Origin: an uncultured Ruminiclostridium sp.
Lineage (GTDB): Bacteria > Bacillota > Clostridia > Oscillospirales > Ruminococcaceae
Length of the DNA stretch: 51,606 nt
Assembly (NCBI GenBank): GCA_947630175.1
Contig: CANRGJ010000014.1
Location: 1-51,606 of the forward strand
Direction: 5' to 3'
The stretch's first letter is position 1. The number at the start of each line of letters is the position of its first letter. The notes beneath the pieces are model-generated. The model was not told the DNA's origin, made no database searches, and saw only the letters and a list, made by a program, of their open reading frames with translations. Positions 1 through 7,761 of this stretch are shown here, piece by piece. Made by a program: the position numbers and the translations under genes.

Positions 1-104
1 TGTTGGCTAGTTTTTCTACTACTTTTTACCTTTCTGTGCTTTTTTGTTCTGTTTGTATAATTTGGGGCGGTTCATATAAGTCTGCTTTATTTTTTAAAAG
101 GTAC

Positions 105-139
105 AAAAGTATACAAGAAAAGTATACAATTATTGTATA
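105..139. promoter_or_regulatory. Candidate operator upstream of copA: direct repeat plus perfect palindrome
   Basis: AAAAGTATACAA occurs twice (105-116 and 118-129). The second copy merges into a perfect 17-bp palindrome, TATACAATTATTGTATA (123-139), which ends 8 bp before the copA -35 box. A TACA...TGTA core is typical of CopY/BlaI-type operators, although the spacing here (5 bp) differs from the classical cop box. The binding protein is unknown and no regulator gene is visible in the window. Confidence 0.5.
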
Positions 140-147
140 AAATTCTA

Positions 148-176
148 TTGCCAAAAGCGGACAAAAGTGGTATAAT
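148..176 (+). promoter_or_regulatory. SigmaA-type promoter of copA
   Basis: TTGCCA (148-153), 17-bp spacer, TATAAT (171-176). It lies 70 bp before the copA start and directly after the palindrome at 123-139, so a bound repressor or activator there would touch the -35 region. Confidence 0.75.
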
Positions 177-245
177 TTAGAAAAGCGATAAAATGCCTTT
201 TTCTGCAAAAGCTAATTAAAACATTTCCGAAAGGATAGCATAAAA

Positions 246-2807
246 ATGGAAACCCCCTCAAATCTGATAAAGGAACGCTATAACGTTGGCGGAATGACCT
301 GCTCCGCCTGCTCCGCCCACGTCGAAAAAGCAGTGAGCAAAGTAAACGGTGTCGCCAAAGCAGAAGTAAATCTCCTCACCAACTCTATGACCGTTCAGTA
401 CGACCCGTCAGTCTGCGGCAAAAACGACATAATCCGCGCGGTAGAGGAGGGTGGCTACACCGCCTCTCTCCCAACTCCGAAAAAATCCGAGGAAAAGCGG
501 GAAAGCCCCGCCGAGCTGCGTCAGCGCGAATTTAAGTCGATGCGTGATCGTCTTATTCTGTCCATAATATTTTTAGTTCCTCTTTTTTACATCTCAATGG
601 GACATATGCTGGGACTTCCTCTGCCCTCCTTTTTGAACGGTGTGGAAAATTCCCTTATTTTCGCCTTTACGCAGCTTCTCCTTGCCCTGCCTATCGTGCT
701 GATAAACAAGCATTATTTTGTCAACGGCTTCCGCAATCTGATAAAAGGCTCGCCAAATATGGACACGCTGATAGCCTTAGGCTCAGGCGCTGCCCTTGTT
801 TACGGCATCTTTGCGATATACCGCATAGGCTGGGGCTTGGGACACGGAGATACCGCCCTTGCCGAAAAGTATATGATGAGCCTTTATTTTGAAAGCTCAG
901 GCACGATACTCACCCTTATTTCGGTGGGAAAAATGCTGGAGGCACGGGCAAAGGGAAAAACCTCCTCCGCAATAGAAAAACTACTTGATCTTGCCCCAAA
1001 AACGGCGGTAGTGGAGCGTGACGGAGTTGAGCTTACCGTTTCACCCGACGAGATAGCAAAGGACGATATCGTAATAGTCAGAGCAGGCGAAAGCGCAGCC
1101 GTAGACGGAATTATCGTTGAAGGCAGCGGAACTCTCGACCAGTCCGCCGTCACAGGCGAAAGCATAGGCGTAGAAAAAACAGTTGGCGATAATGTTATCG
1201 CCGCCTCGATAAATAAAAGCGGCTACTTTAAAATGCGCGCCCAGCGTGTAGGCGACGACACGACGCTGGCTCAGATAATCCGCCTTGTAGAGGATGCCAC
1301 AGGCTCAAAAGCCCCCATAGCAAAGCTGGCGGATAAAATAAGCGGAATTTTTGTCCCCGTTGTGATAACGATAGCAGTAATAGCGGGAATTGCGTGGCTT
1401 ATAGCGGGAGAGACCGCCGAAACAGCCCTTTCCACCGCTATTTCGGTACTTGTCATCTCCTGTCCCTGCGCCTTGGGACTTGCAACTCCCGTTGCGATAA
1501 TGGCAGGAACAGGCAAAGGCGCTGAAAACGGTATTCTGATAAAATCTGCCGCCGCCCTTGAAACTGCTCATAAAGTCAAAGTGGTGGTAATGGACAAAAC
1601 AGGCACAATAACCACGGGCAAGCCCTCCGTCACCGCCTTAAAGCCCGCTGACGGCATAACGGAAGCTCATCTGCTCACCGTTGCCGCAAGCCTTGAGAAA
1701 AAATCCGAACACCCCTTAGCCGAGGCAGTCCTCGCCTGCGCTGAGGAAAACAAGATAACTCTTTCCCCCGCCGAGGATTTCAAGGCAGTTTTCGGCAAAG
1801 GCGTATCCGCAGTGATAAACGGAAATACCTGCCTTGCAGGCAACTCCGCCCTGCTTGCCGACAACAACGTTTCTCTCCGTGAATGGCAGTCCGCAGCCGA
1901 CAGTCTTGCAGACGAGGGCGCAACGCCCCTGTTCATCACCGAAAACGGCAATGTCATCGGCATTATCGGCGTAGCTGACACGGTAAAGCCCACCGCCGCC
2001 GAAACTATATCCGAGCTTAGATCAATGAACATTCAGGTGGTAATGCTCAGCGGCGACAACAAGCGCACTGCCGAGGCGGTAGGGAAGCGTCTGGGCATTG
2101 ACCGAGTGATCTCCGAAGTCCTCCCCCAGGACAAAGAGCGTGTTATCCGTCAGCTTCAGGAGGAAGGAAACCTTGTGGCAATGGTAGGCGACGGGATAAA
2201 CGACGCTCCCGCCCTTGCCCGCGCTGACGTGGGAATGGCGATAGGCGCAGGCACAGACATAGCCATAGACAGCGCCGACATCGTTCTTATGAAAAACAGC
2301 CTGCTTGACGTTTCAGGCGCGATCTCCCTCAGCAAAGCCGTAATGCTCAATATAAAGGAAAATCTTTTCTGGGCGTTTTTCTACAACGCTTTGGGAATAC
2401 CCCTTGCGGCAGGTGCATTCGTGCCGCTTTTAGGCTGGCACCTTGACCCTATGTTCGGTGCGCTTGCCATGAGCCTGTCCAGCTTTTGCGTAGTGATGAA
2501 CGCCCTGCGCTTAAAGCTGTTCAAATTCAAGCACAAAACCGCAGAGCAGTCATCTGCTCCTGCGGAAAATAATAAAATCACAGTGAAAGGAACAGATGAA
2601 ATGACAAAAACGATCATAGTTGAAGGAATGAGCTGCGGACATTGTGTAGCTCATGTGGAAAAAGCCCTTAACGCAATCGACGGCGTTACCGCCAAGGTAG
2701 ACCTTGAAACCAAGACCGCCGCCGTTCAGCTTTCAAAGGAGGTTTCCGACGAAACTCTCCGCAAAGCAGTTGAGGACGCAGGCTACGAGGTATCCTCAAT
2801 AAGCTGA
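246..2807 (+). CDS. copA: Cu+-exporting P1B-type ATPase with N- and C-terminal heavy-metal domains
   Basis: Membrane pump expected to export Cu+ from the cytoplasm with ATP. In order: an HMA domain with GMTCSACSAHVEKA near residues 16-29; membrane segments; the TGE actuator motif; the metal-site CPC at residues 406-408 (SCPCALGLATP); the phosphorylated Asp450 in DKTGT; SEHP of the nucleotide domain; GDGINDAPAL; then YN and MSxSS in the last helices, a pattern typical of the Cu+-specific subgroup. Unusually, a second HMA domain (GMSCGHCVAHVEKA, about residues 786-853) follows the last helix through a charged linker. The ribosome site GAAAGGA sits just before the start. It is monocistronic, with its own promoter and terminator. 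The family assignment is secure. Confidence 0.96.
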   Translation: METPSNLIKERYNVGGMTCSACSAHVEKAVSKVNGVAKAEVNLLTNSMTVQYDPSVCGKNDIIRAVEEGGYTASLPTPKKSEEKRESPAELRQREFKSMRDRLILSIIFLVPLFYISMGHMLGLPLPSFLNGVENSLIFAFTQLLLALPIVLINKHYFVNGFRNLIKGSPNMDTLIALGSGAALVYGIFAIYRIGWGLGHGDTALAEKYMMSLYFESSGTILTLISVGKMLEARAKGKTSSAIEKLLDLAPKTAVVERDGVELTVSPDEIAKDDIVIVRAGESAAVDGIIVEGSGTLDQSAVTGESIGVEKTVGDNVIAASINKSGYFKMRAQRVGDDTTLAQIIRLVEDATGSKAPIAKLADKISGIFVPVVITIAVIAGIAWLIAGETAETALSTAISVLVISCPCALGLATPVAIMAGTGKGAENGILIKSAAALETAHKVKVVVMDKTGTITTGKPSVTALKPADGITEAHLLTVAASLEKKSEHPLAEAVLACAEENKITLSPAEDFKAVFGKGVSAVINGNTCLAGNSALLADNNVSLREWQSAADSLADEGATPLFITENGNVIGIIGVADTVKPTAAETISELRSMNIQVVMLSGDNKRTAEAVGKRLGIDRVISEVLPQDKERVIRQLQEEGNLVAMVGDGINDAPALARADVGMAIGAGTDIAIDSADIVLMKNSLLDVSGAISLSKAVMLNIKENLFWAFFYNALGIPLAAGAFVPLLGWHLDPMFGALAMSLSSFCVVMNALRLKLFKFKHKTAEQSSAPAENNKITVKGTDEMTKTIIVEGMSCGHCVAHVEKALNAIDGVTAKVDLETKTAAVQLSKEVSDETLRKAVEDAGYEVSSIS
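2601..2807 (+). CDS. Possible internal start giving a free 68-residue CopZ-like copper chaperone
   Basis: Codon 786 of copA is an ATG (2601) preceded by GAAAGGA at 2585-2591, the same ribosome site used by most genes in this window, 9 nt upstream. Initiation there would release the C-terminal HMA domain as a complete CopZ-sized protein of 68 residues (MTKTIIVEGMSCGHC at its start). The preceding 25-30 codons read as a low-complexity linker, as expected if a separate copZ had fused in frame to copA while keeping its translation signals. That both products are made is inference. Confidence 0.5.
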   Translation: MTKTIIVEGMSCGHCVAHVEKALNAIDGVTAKVDLETKTAAVQLSKEVSDETLRKAVEDAGYEVSSIS

Positions 2808-2817
2808 AAAAGAAAAC

Positions 2818-2848
2818 AAAAAGGCTCGATTTTAAATCGAGCCTTTTT
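2818..2848. terminator. Bidirectional Rho-independent terminator
   Basis: Perfect 15-bp arms, AAAAAGGCTCGATTT (2818-2832 or 2833) and its complement ending in TTTTT. It separates copA from the convergent minus-strand gene ending at 2858 and can serve both. Confidence 0.9.
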
Positions 2849-2857
2849 ATTATAGTA

Positions 2858-3295
2858 TCAATCCAAAATTCTCCATAAAACCACAGCAATAAAAGCTACC
2901 GCCAGCAGCAAAAACTGTAAAATCCTTTCCTTTTTCCCCGAAACGACTTCGGCGGGAATACCGTGCAGCCTTGCCCAGATACAGAAGAGCTGTATATTGT
3001 AACAGGATAAATTCAGCCTGAAGCTTCCACACAGCTTTTTCCCGTAGCGGTCGTACAATGCCATAGACCCCTCTGTATTTACAGTCACATTGTCAATATC
3101 GTTATAGTAATATTCTTTTTTCCCGATTTTGATAGTATCGCCGTCAATAAATATGCTTTTTCCCACCTTAAATGGCGCAAGAAGACTGTTTTTCAAAATT
3201 GCGTCTATCGCTTTGGAGCTTCCTTTTCCCTTAAGCAGGTCGATCATATCCTGTATCTTTTTGTATCTTACGGCAGAGGCTTTGACAATATCCAT
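2858..3295 (-). CDS. Hypothetical protein with a C-terminal membrane anchor
   Basis: About 145 residues: a soluble part rich in Lys and beta-prone segments (IFIDGDTIKIGKKEYYYNDI) and one hydrophobic segment close to the C-terminus (LQFLLLAVAFIAVVLW). I do not recognise the family; the middle resembles small PH-like or DUF domains that carry a short tyrosine-rich hairpin, which is a weak impression. I use the ATG at 3295 and not the upstream in-frame ATG at 3316, because GGAGGG lies 8 nt before 3295 and the promoter at 3326-3353 would leave the 3316 start almost leaderless. It is a single gene, convergent with copA. Confidence 0.7.
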   Translation of the reverse strand: MDIVKASAVRYKKIQDMIDLLKGKGSSKAIDAILKNSLLAPFKVGKSIFIDGDTIKIGKKEYYYNDIDNVTVNTEGSMALYDRYGKKLCGSFRLNLSCYNIQLFCIWARLHGIPAEVVSGKKERILQFLLLAVAFIAVVLWRILD

Positions 3296-3325
3296 ATTTC
3301 CCTCCGAAATTTTCATTCTAACAGT

Positions 3326-3353
3326 ATTTTATCATATTTGACCCCAATGTCAA
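3326..3353 (-). promoter_or_regulatory. SigmaA-type promoter for the minus-strand gene 2858-3295
   Basis: Read on the minus strand: TTGACA (3353-3348), 16-bp spacer, TAAAAT (3331-3326). Confidence 0.65.
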
Positions 3354-3384
3354 CGAAATTTTTCAAAAAAATTTAAATATTGTA

Positions 3385-3421
3385 TTGACAAACAATATTA
3401 TATGATGTATAATATTGTTTG
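3385..3421 (+). promoter_or_regulatory. Perfect-consensus promoter embedded in a 14-bp-arm palindrome
   Basis: TTGACA (3385-3390), 17 bp, TATAAT (3408-3413). The arms CAAACAATATTATA (3389-3402) and TATAATATTGTTTG (3408-3421) are perfect inverted repeats around TGATG, covering the spacer, the -10 box and the start of transcription. This is the geometry of a repressor operator. The operon downstream encodes a PadR regulator (4947-5285), the obvious candidate ligand; this pairing is inference. Confidence 0.75.
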
Positions 3422-3464
3422 GAAAATAAAAATACTTGTTGAAACAAACAGAGGAACTTACAAA

Positions 3465-3944
3465 ATGCTTGGTCACATCGGCTTTTCGTACATAGGGCTG
3501 ATATTTCTTCTGCTTCTTTTTATTCCCAATATCATTTGGACTAAATGTTTACCGCAGGGTTACTCTCCACAAAAGGAAAACCGCTTTCTCTTATTTTTGG
3601 AACGGGCGGGCGAGGCGCTTACAAGCTGCTGTGCGCTGATTTTCTCCGACTTCAACCTGAACGGCTTTTCAATATGGTCGGGGTGGCTGCTTGCCGCATT
3701 TGCATTTATGCTTATGTATGAACTTTGGTGGATACGCTACTTCAAAGGTCCGCGAACCCTCTCCGATTTTTACAGCAGTTTTCTGGGGATCCCCGTTGCG
3801 GGAGCAACACTTCCCGTTATAGCATTTTTTCTTTTGGGCATTTACGGAAAAGTGATCTGGATGCTGATTGCAACTGCAATTTTGGGAGTAGGTCACATAG
3901 GCATACACCTTGAACATAAAAAAGAATTAAAAAATGAAAGGTAA
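3465..3944 (+). CDS. Small integral membrane protein of unknown function
   Basis: 159 residues with about four hydrophobic segments: near the N-terminus (GLIFLLLLFIPNIIW), residues about 65-85, and two near the C-terminus (VAGATLPVIAFFLLGIYG, MLIATAILGVGHIGIH). The start at 3465 has AGAGGAA 8 nt upstream; the in-frame ATG at 3402 lies inside the promoter -10 region and cannot be used from that promoter. I see no catalytic motif. First gene of the presumed PadR-controlled operon; its end overlaps the next reading frame by 11 nt. Confidence 0.75.
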   Translation: MLGHIGFSYIGLIFLLLLFIPNIIWTKCLPQGYSPQKENRFLLFLERAGEALTSCCALIFSDFNLNGFSIWSGWLLAAFAFMLMYELWWIRYFKGPRTLSDFYSSFLGIPVAGATLPVIAFFLLGIYGKVIWMLIATAILGVGHIGIHLEHKKELKNER

Positions 3945-4922
3945 CATACTACAAATGCACCTGACAAGAAAGCAATACATATCCTCCTGCGAAATATCCG
4001 TATTGGAAACCGCTGTATTGGGCGGTTATCCGCAGAAATTCGCCATAGAGGGCAAACATTCGGATTTACCCGTTATCCTTTGCCTGCACGGCGGGCCCAG
4101 TATGCCCATACCCTTTTCCGTAGGTTGTCGCGGACTTTTCTCAAACCTTACGGATAACGCTGTAATGGTTTATTGGGATCAGTTAGGCTGCGGCATAAAC
4201 AATCGTATCATTGACAACAGTTTCACCATTGACAACTTTGTACAGATGACGGCAGACCTTGTCCGATACCTTAAAGCCCGTTTCCCCGATAATAAGCTGT
4301 ATCTTTTCGGTATCTCGTGGGGCAGTATCTTGCTCTGCGCTGCGCACTGCTTACCCCTGAGCTTATCAGCGGCGTTGTGACAAACGGTCAGGTGCTTACC
4401 CCTCCAATGCTGTAAGACAACGCCTTTAACGCGATCGAAGCCTCGTCTGCACCTACGAAAAAGAAAATTCTCGCCCGAGAGTTCCGACAGCGGAAAACCG
4501 CCCTCTCTGCCAAAGAAACAGCGATTTTATCGGGAATTATAAGAAAGTACACCGACGGCTACAACAACCGCAATTCAAAGCCCACTCCCATAGGAAGCAT
4601 AATAAAGGGTCTGCTCACAAGTCCTGATTATCGTTTCAAGGATTTCACGGCGACAGTAAATAACGGTTATTCCAAAAATGAAAGTCTGATAAAAGAAATG
4701 ACTTCAATAGACCTGAGAGACGCTCTTACCAAAGTATCCATACCCTATCACATTTTTCAGGGCGAAACAGACATAGTGACAGACGCGAAAGAAGTAACGG
4801 CATTTTTGAATACCTGCTCAAATCCAAATATAACCTGCACTGTAATTCCCGACAACGGTCATTTCCCTTCAGAAACGGCAATGAACGAAATAATGGATTA
4901 TATACTCAAAACAGCAAAATAA
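3934..4922 (+). pseudogene. Broken alpha/beta hydrolase (proline iminopeptidase-like)
   Basis: The first part (3934-4380) carries the oxyanion HGGPSMP, a YWDQLGCG segment and the nucleophile elbow GISWGS, all typical of prolyl-aminopeptidase-like hydrolases. Near 4330 the frame is lost, apparently by one missing base after the SWGSI codons; the reading resumes in another frame (LALRCALLTPELISGVV...), meets an in-frame TAA at 4413-4415, and then stays open to 4922, including the acid-region IFQGETD and the catalytic His in DNGHFP. Two independent lesions argue for a true pseudogene and not one sequencing error. SD-like GAAAGG precedes an alternative ATG at 3955. Confidence 0.8.
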
Positions 4923-4946
4923 CTGACCCCGCACGGAGGTGATACA

Positions 4947-5285
4947 ATGACATTTCCAATATCCGCCGCACTTCTTGACGCGCTTGTCTTAGCGGTAGTC
5001 GCCCGTGAGGATACCTACGGCTACCGTATAACGCAGGACATTCGCTCCGCCGTGGAGGTGTCGGAATCCACTCTCTATCCTGTTTTGCGGCGACTGCAAA
5101 AGGAAGATAACCTTGAGATCTACGACCGCGAATTTCAGGGAAGAAACCGCCGATATTACCGCATAACGCCAAAAGGCAGAGCAATGCTGGAGCTTTATCG
5201 TGAGGAGTGGAAGCTGCACAGGCGGAAGATCCAAGACATACTTTTATCCCAAGGAGAGGAGAAAAACACAGATGAACAAATATGA
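4947..5285 (+). CDS. PadR-family transcriptional regulator
   Basis: 112-residue winged-helix repressor of the PadR family: short N-terminal helix, the diagnostic DTYGYRITQDI, ESTLYPVLRRLQKE recognition-helix segment and RRYYRITPKGRAML wing, then a C-terminal dimerisation helix. Strong ribosome site GGAGGTG 5 nt before the ATG. It overlaps the next gene by 14 nt, so the two are translationally coupled. PadR genes next to DUF1700 and DUF4097 genes are a recurring arrangement in Firmicutes and commonly act on their own operon; here the palindromic promoter at 3385-3421 is the likely target. Confidence 0.93.
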   Translation: MTFPISAALLDALVLAVVAREDTYGYRITQDIRSAVEVSESTLYPVLRRLQKEDNLEIYDREFQGRNRRYYRITPKGRAMLELYREEWKLHRRKIQDILLSQGEEKNTDEQI

Positions 5286-5904
5286 ATTTCTTTCACAGCT
5301 CAGAAACGAGCTGTCCTCCGTATCTCAGGAGGAACGTGATGCGGCGATGAGCTATTACGAGGAATTTTTCAGCGACGCAGGGGAGGAGAACGAGCAGGCG
5401 GTCATCGCAAGCCTCGGCTCGCCTCACGATCTGGCGCAGTCCATAATAAGTGAAAACAGCAAGGAATCTCAGCCGCAGACTGAATTTGCAAATGAAAGCA
5501 ACAACAGCGGCTTTACCCCTCCGCCCACACAGGCACAGCGGACGGGAATGACAGGTGGGCAGACAGCGCTGATAATTATTCTTGCCATTCTTTCGCTTCC
5601 CATATGGATAGGCTTGTTGTCCGCCGTTTTCGGCATAGTCGCAGGACTTTTCGGCGCTTTTATAGGAATAACCGCCGCCCTCGCCGCGTGCGTTGTGATA
5701 TTCCTTTCGGTAGCTGTCACCTTCTTTGTACACGGCGCATTTGAGGCGGGAATTTTCAGTCTGGGATTTTCCATTTTCTGCGCAGGACTTTTTCCACTGG
5801 CGATAGTTCCTTTATGCAAATTGCTGGTAAAGCTGGTAAAGGTCTGCTGTCAGGGAATAGCGTCGCTTTTCAGAAAGCTCACAGGAAGAAAGGGGGTAGC
5901 GTAA
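5272..5904 (+). CDS. DUF1700-family membrane protein
   Basis: 210 residues. The N-terminal third (MNKYEFLSQLRNELSSVSQEERDA and the downstream EEFFSDAG, SLGSPHDLA) is the conserved helical DUF1700 region; a Gln/Pro/Thr-rich linker follows, and then four or so hydrophobic segments. The start at 5272 (GGAGAGGAG upstream) lies inside the end of the PadR gene; an upstream in-frame ATG at 5200 has no ribosome site and would overlap PadR by 86 nt. DUF1700 proteins accompany PadR and DUF4097 proteins and are thought to act in envelope stress or membrane sensing; their biochemical role is not established. Confidence 0.88.
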   Translation: MNKYEFLSQLRNELSSVSQEERDAAMSYYEEFFSDAGEENEQAVIASLGSPHDLAQSIISENSKESQPQTEFANESNNSGFTPPPTQAQRTGMTGGQTALIIILAILSLPIWIGLLSAVFGIVAGLFGAFIGITAALAACVVIFLSVAVTFFVHGAFEAGIFSLGFSIFCAGLFPLAIVPLCKLLVKLVKVCCQGIASLFRKLTGRKGVA

Positions 5905-5905
5905 A

Positions 5906-6868
5906 ATGTGCAAGGGAGCAGTAAAATATATAGTAGGCGGCTGTATGGTGGCCGCAGGGATAATTCTTATGCTTATAGGAGCCTTCGCAGGCGGATTTTC
6001 CGTTTTTGAAGCCTTACGCGACGGCATATTTATTGATGGAAACGGAATACATTTCAGCTCCTACGAGGACAAGGAAAACAGATTACAGGAATTGTCCGCT
6101 GAGGATATAAAAAATCTTAAGGTGGAATTTGACTGGGGCGAAATGACAGTGCGCTCCGACAAAACCGATAAAATTCTTATAAACGCAGAGAACATCGACC
6201 CAAGACACTATTCCTACGAAAAGGGAAACGACGGCACGCTGAAAATAACCTATAAACGCGGCTTTGCGTTATTCAGCTTTTCTTCCGACGCAAAAATAGA
6301 GATAGTTATCCCCGAAAGCCTTTCCTTTGACAGAGCTGATATTTCAAAAGGCGCAGGAAAAATGAACATATCGGGCATTTCAGTAAATGACCTGATAATT
6401 GAGAACGGCGCGGGCGATACGACGGTCGAAAAAATAACAGCGCAAAATATAAAAATATCCAAAGGCGCAGGAAATATAGCTTTTTCCAACTCTACCGCCG
6501 ATACCCTGAGCCTTGAAAACGGCGCAGGAGAAACGACTTTGACCGGCGTTGACCTTAAAGGAGAATTTACCCTTGACGGCGGCGCAGGGGCGGTAAAAGC
6601 CGCCGACGTGACCTGCGGCGGTATGGACGTTGACCTTGGCGTTGGCGAATTTACCTTTACAGGCACGCTTAACGGCAGCGCCGACGTAGACTGCGGCGTG
6701 GGAGAGGTAAAAATGACCCTTTACGGCGATGAAAAGGATTACGATTTCCAGGTCGACGGCGGCGTAGGAAAAATAACCACCCCCGGACGCCATCAGGACG
6801 CTGAACACGTATTCAAAATAGATGCAGGCGTAGGCGCGGTAGATGTAACTGTTATTGAAGGAAAGTGA
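5906..6868 (+). CDS. DUF4097-family beta-solenoid adhesin-like membrane-anchored protein
   Basis: 320 residues: one N-terminal membrane segment (about 8-32), a short spacer, then a repetitive beta region. Glycine turns recur at roughly 15-25 residue spacing: SKGAG, ENGAG, SKGAG, ENGAG, DGGAG and then DLGVG, DCGVG, DGGVG, DAGVG. Five GAG turns are thus followed by four GVG turns, suggesting a right-handed beta-helix whose core residue changes half-way. The family is DUF4097 (LiaG-like) and is commonly linked to cell-envelope stress loci. Ribosome site AAAGGGGG; starts 2 nt after the DUF1700 stop, so co-translated. Confidence 0.88.
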   Translation: MCKGAVKYIVGGCMVAAGIILMLIGAFAGGFSVFEALRDGIFIDGNGIHFSSYEDKENRLQELSAEDIKNLKVEFDWGEMTVRSDKTDKILINAENIDPRHYSYEKGNDGTLKITYKRGFALFSFSSDAKIEIVIPESLSFDRADISKGAGKMNISGISVNDLIIENGAGDTTVEKITAQNIKISKGAGNIAFSNSTADTLSLENGAGETTLTGVDLKGEFTLDGGAGAVKAADVTCGGMDVDLGVGEFTFTGTLNGSADVDCGVGEVKMTLYGDEKDYDFQVDGGVGKITTPGRHQDAEHVFKIDAGVGAVDVTVIEGK

Positions 6869-6901
6869 AAATAGTAAATCGGGATTTACGGAGGATCAAA
6901 T

Positions 6902-7111
6902 ATGTTTCTGCCGGTACTTCTTATCAGAAAAAAGCACATAATCAAAAAACTTTTGAACAAAAATGCGGTTTCAGAAGGAAATGCCGTTACTTTTGAAGAG
7001 GCCGGCATTATAAATCCAAACGGATTTAAAATGTTTACAAAACGTTTAGTTGAGCAGGGCGTTCTTCATCAAAGAGAAGATAAGTATTATCTGGATACGA
7101 AAAAGCTGTAA
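6902..7111 (+). CDS. Small winged-helix-like protein
   Basis: 69 residues with a strong ribosome site GGAGG 9 nt upstream. Very basic start (LLIRKKHIIKKLL), then a pattern of helix, EEAGI, a second helix (PNGFKMFTKRLVEQGVL) and a short beta hairpin (HQREDKYYLD), which resembles a minimal winged-helix fold. I do not recognise a named family. It follows DUF4097 by 33 nt and probably belongs to the same transcript. Confidence 0.65.
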   Translation: MFLPVLLIRKKHIIKKLLNKNAVSEGNAVTFEEAGIINPNGFKMFTKRLVEQGVLHQREDKYYLDTKKL

Positions 7112-7310
7112 ATTTCGGTTTATCAATGGTGTGGTACTGGACAGCTTACATTGCTGTCACTTTAATATGAAGCCTTCACCCTGCAAGCGGCCGCTTTCCT
7201 TCAAAGAATTTTACCTTGATTGTCAGCCGTGGATAACCCTGATATATCCCGCTATATGCCTCCCCGTTCATAGCCTACGGAACAAAAATTATTTTTAAGG
7301 AGTAACCGAT

Positions 7311-7511
7311 ATGCCCAAAAAACTTTACAAGATCGAGCAGGGAAGAATACTCTGCGGAGTATGCGGCGGCATAGCCGAATACCTGAACCTTGACCCCAAC
7401 ATAATCCGCCTGATAACGATACTGATAGGAATCTTCACGGCGTTTTTCCCTCTGCTTATCGCTTATGTCATTATGGCTTGTATTCTTCCTGACAAATCAA
7501 TGACATTCTGA
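7311..7511 (+). CDS. PspC-domain protein
   Basis: 66 residues, the usual length of stand-alone PspC proteins. The conserved cytoplasmic start (KKLYKIEQGRILCGVCGGIAEYLNLDP) is followed by one long membrane segment (IRLITILIGIFTAFFPLLIAYVIMACILP). Ribosome site AAGGAG. PspC proteins take part in phage-shock or envelope-stress responses, which fits with the DUF1700/DUF4097 genes just upstream. It is the last gene before the terminator at 7542-7585. Confidence 0.92.
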   Translation: MPKKLYKIEQGRILCGVCGGIAEYLNLDPNIIRLITILIGIFTAFFPLLIAYVIMACILPDKSMTF

Positions 7512-7541
7512 TTTTCTTCTCATTGAACCAAAACTTTGACC

Positions 7542-7585
7542 AAAAGACTGCTGTTTTATGCTTTTTGCACAAACAGCAGTCTTTT
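7542..7585 (+). terminator. Rho-independent terminator of the PadR operon
   Basis: Fifteen-base perfect arms AAAAGACTGCTGTTT (7542-7556) and AAACAGCAGTCTTTT (7571-7585) around a 14-base loop. Confidence 0.85.
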
Positions 7586-7700
7586 ACTGTTTAAAATACT
7601 TCATTTTTATTATATATAATTACAATAATATTCAACTAAAAATTTCAAAAACTATATAATATATTCAAATTCGGATTTTTGAAAAATCGAGAGCAACAAT

Positions 7701-7729
7701 TTGCATTGTGCATTTTCACTGAATATAAT
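7701..7729 (+). promoter_or_regulatory. SigmaA-type promoter of the ECF S-component gene
   Basis: TTGCAT (7701-7706), 17 bp, TATAAT (7724-7729). The leader to the ATG is only about 25 nt, so there is no room for a riboswitch. The 110 bp before it are very AT-rich and hold nothing else recognisable. Confidence 0.75.
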
Positions 7730-7761
7730 AAAACCATACCAACCGAAAGGAAGCATCAGAT

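Noticed and set aside
26-208. Minus-strand frame at the left edge
   Set aside because: Covers the copA promoter and palindrome; no ribosome site.
7050-7298. Frame between the winged-helix gene and PspC
   Set aside because: Overlaps the end of the 69-residue gene out of frame, has no ribosome site and no protein-like pattern.
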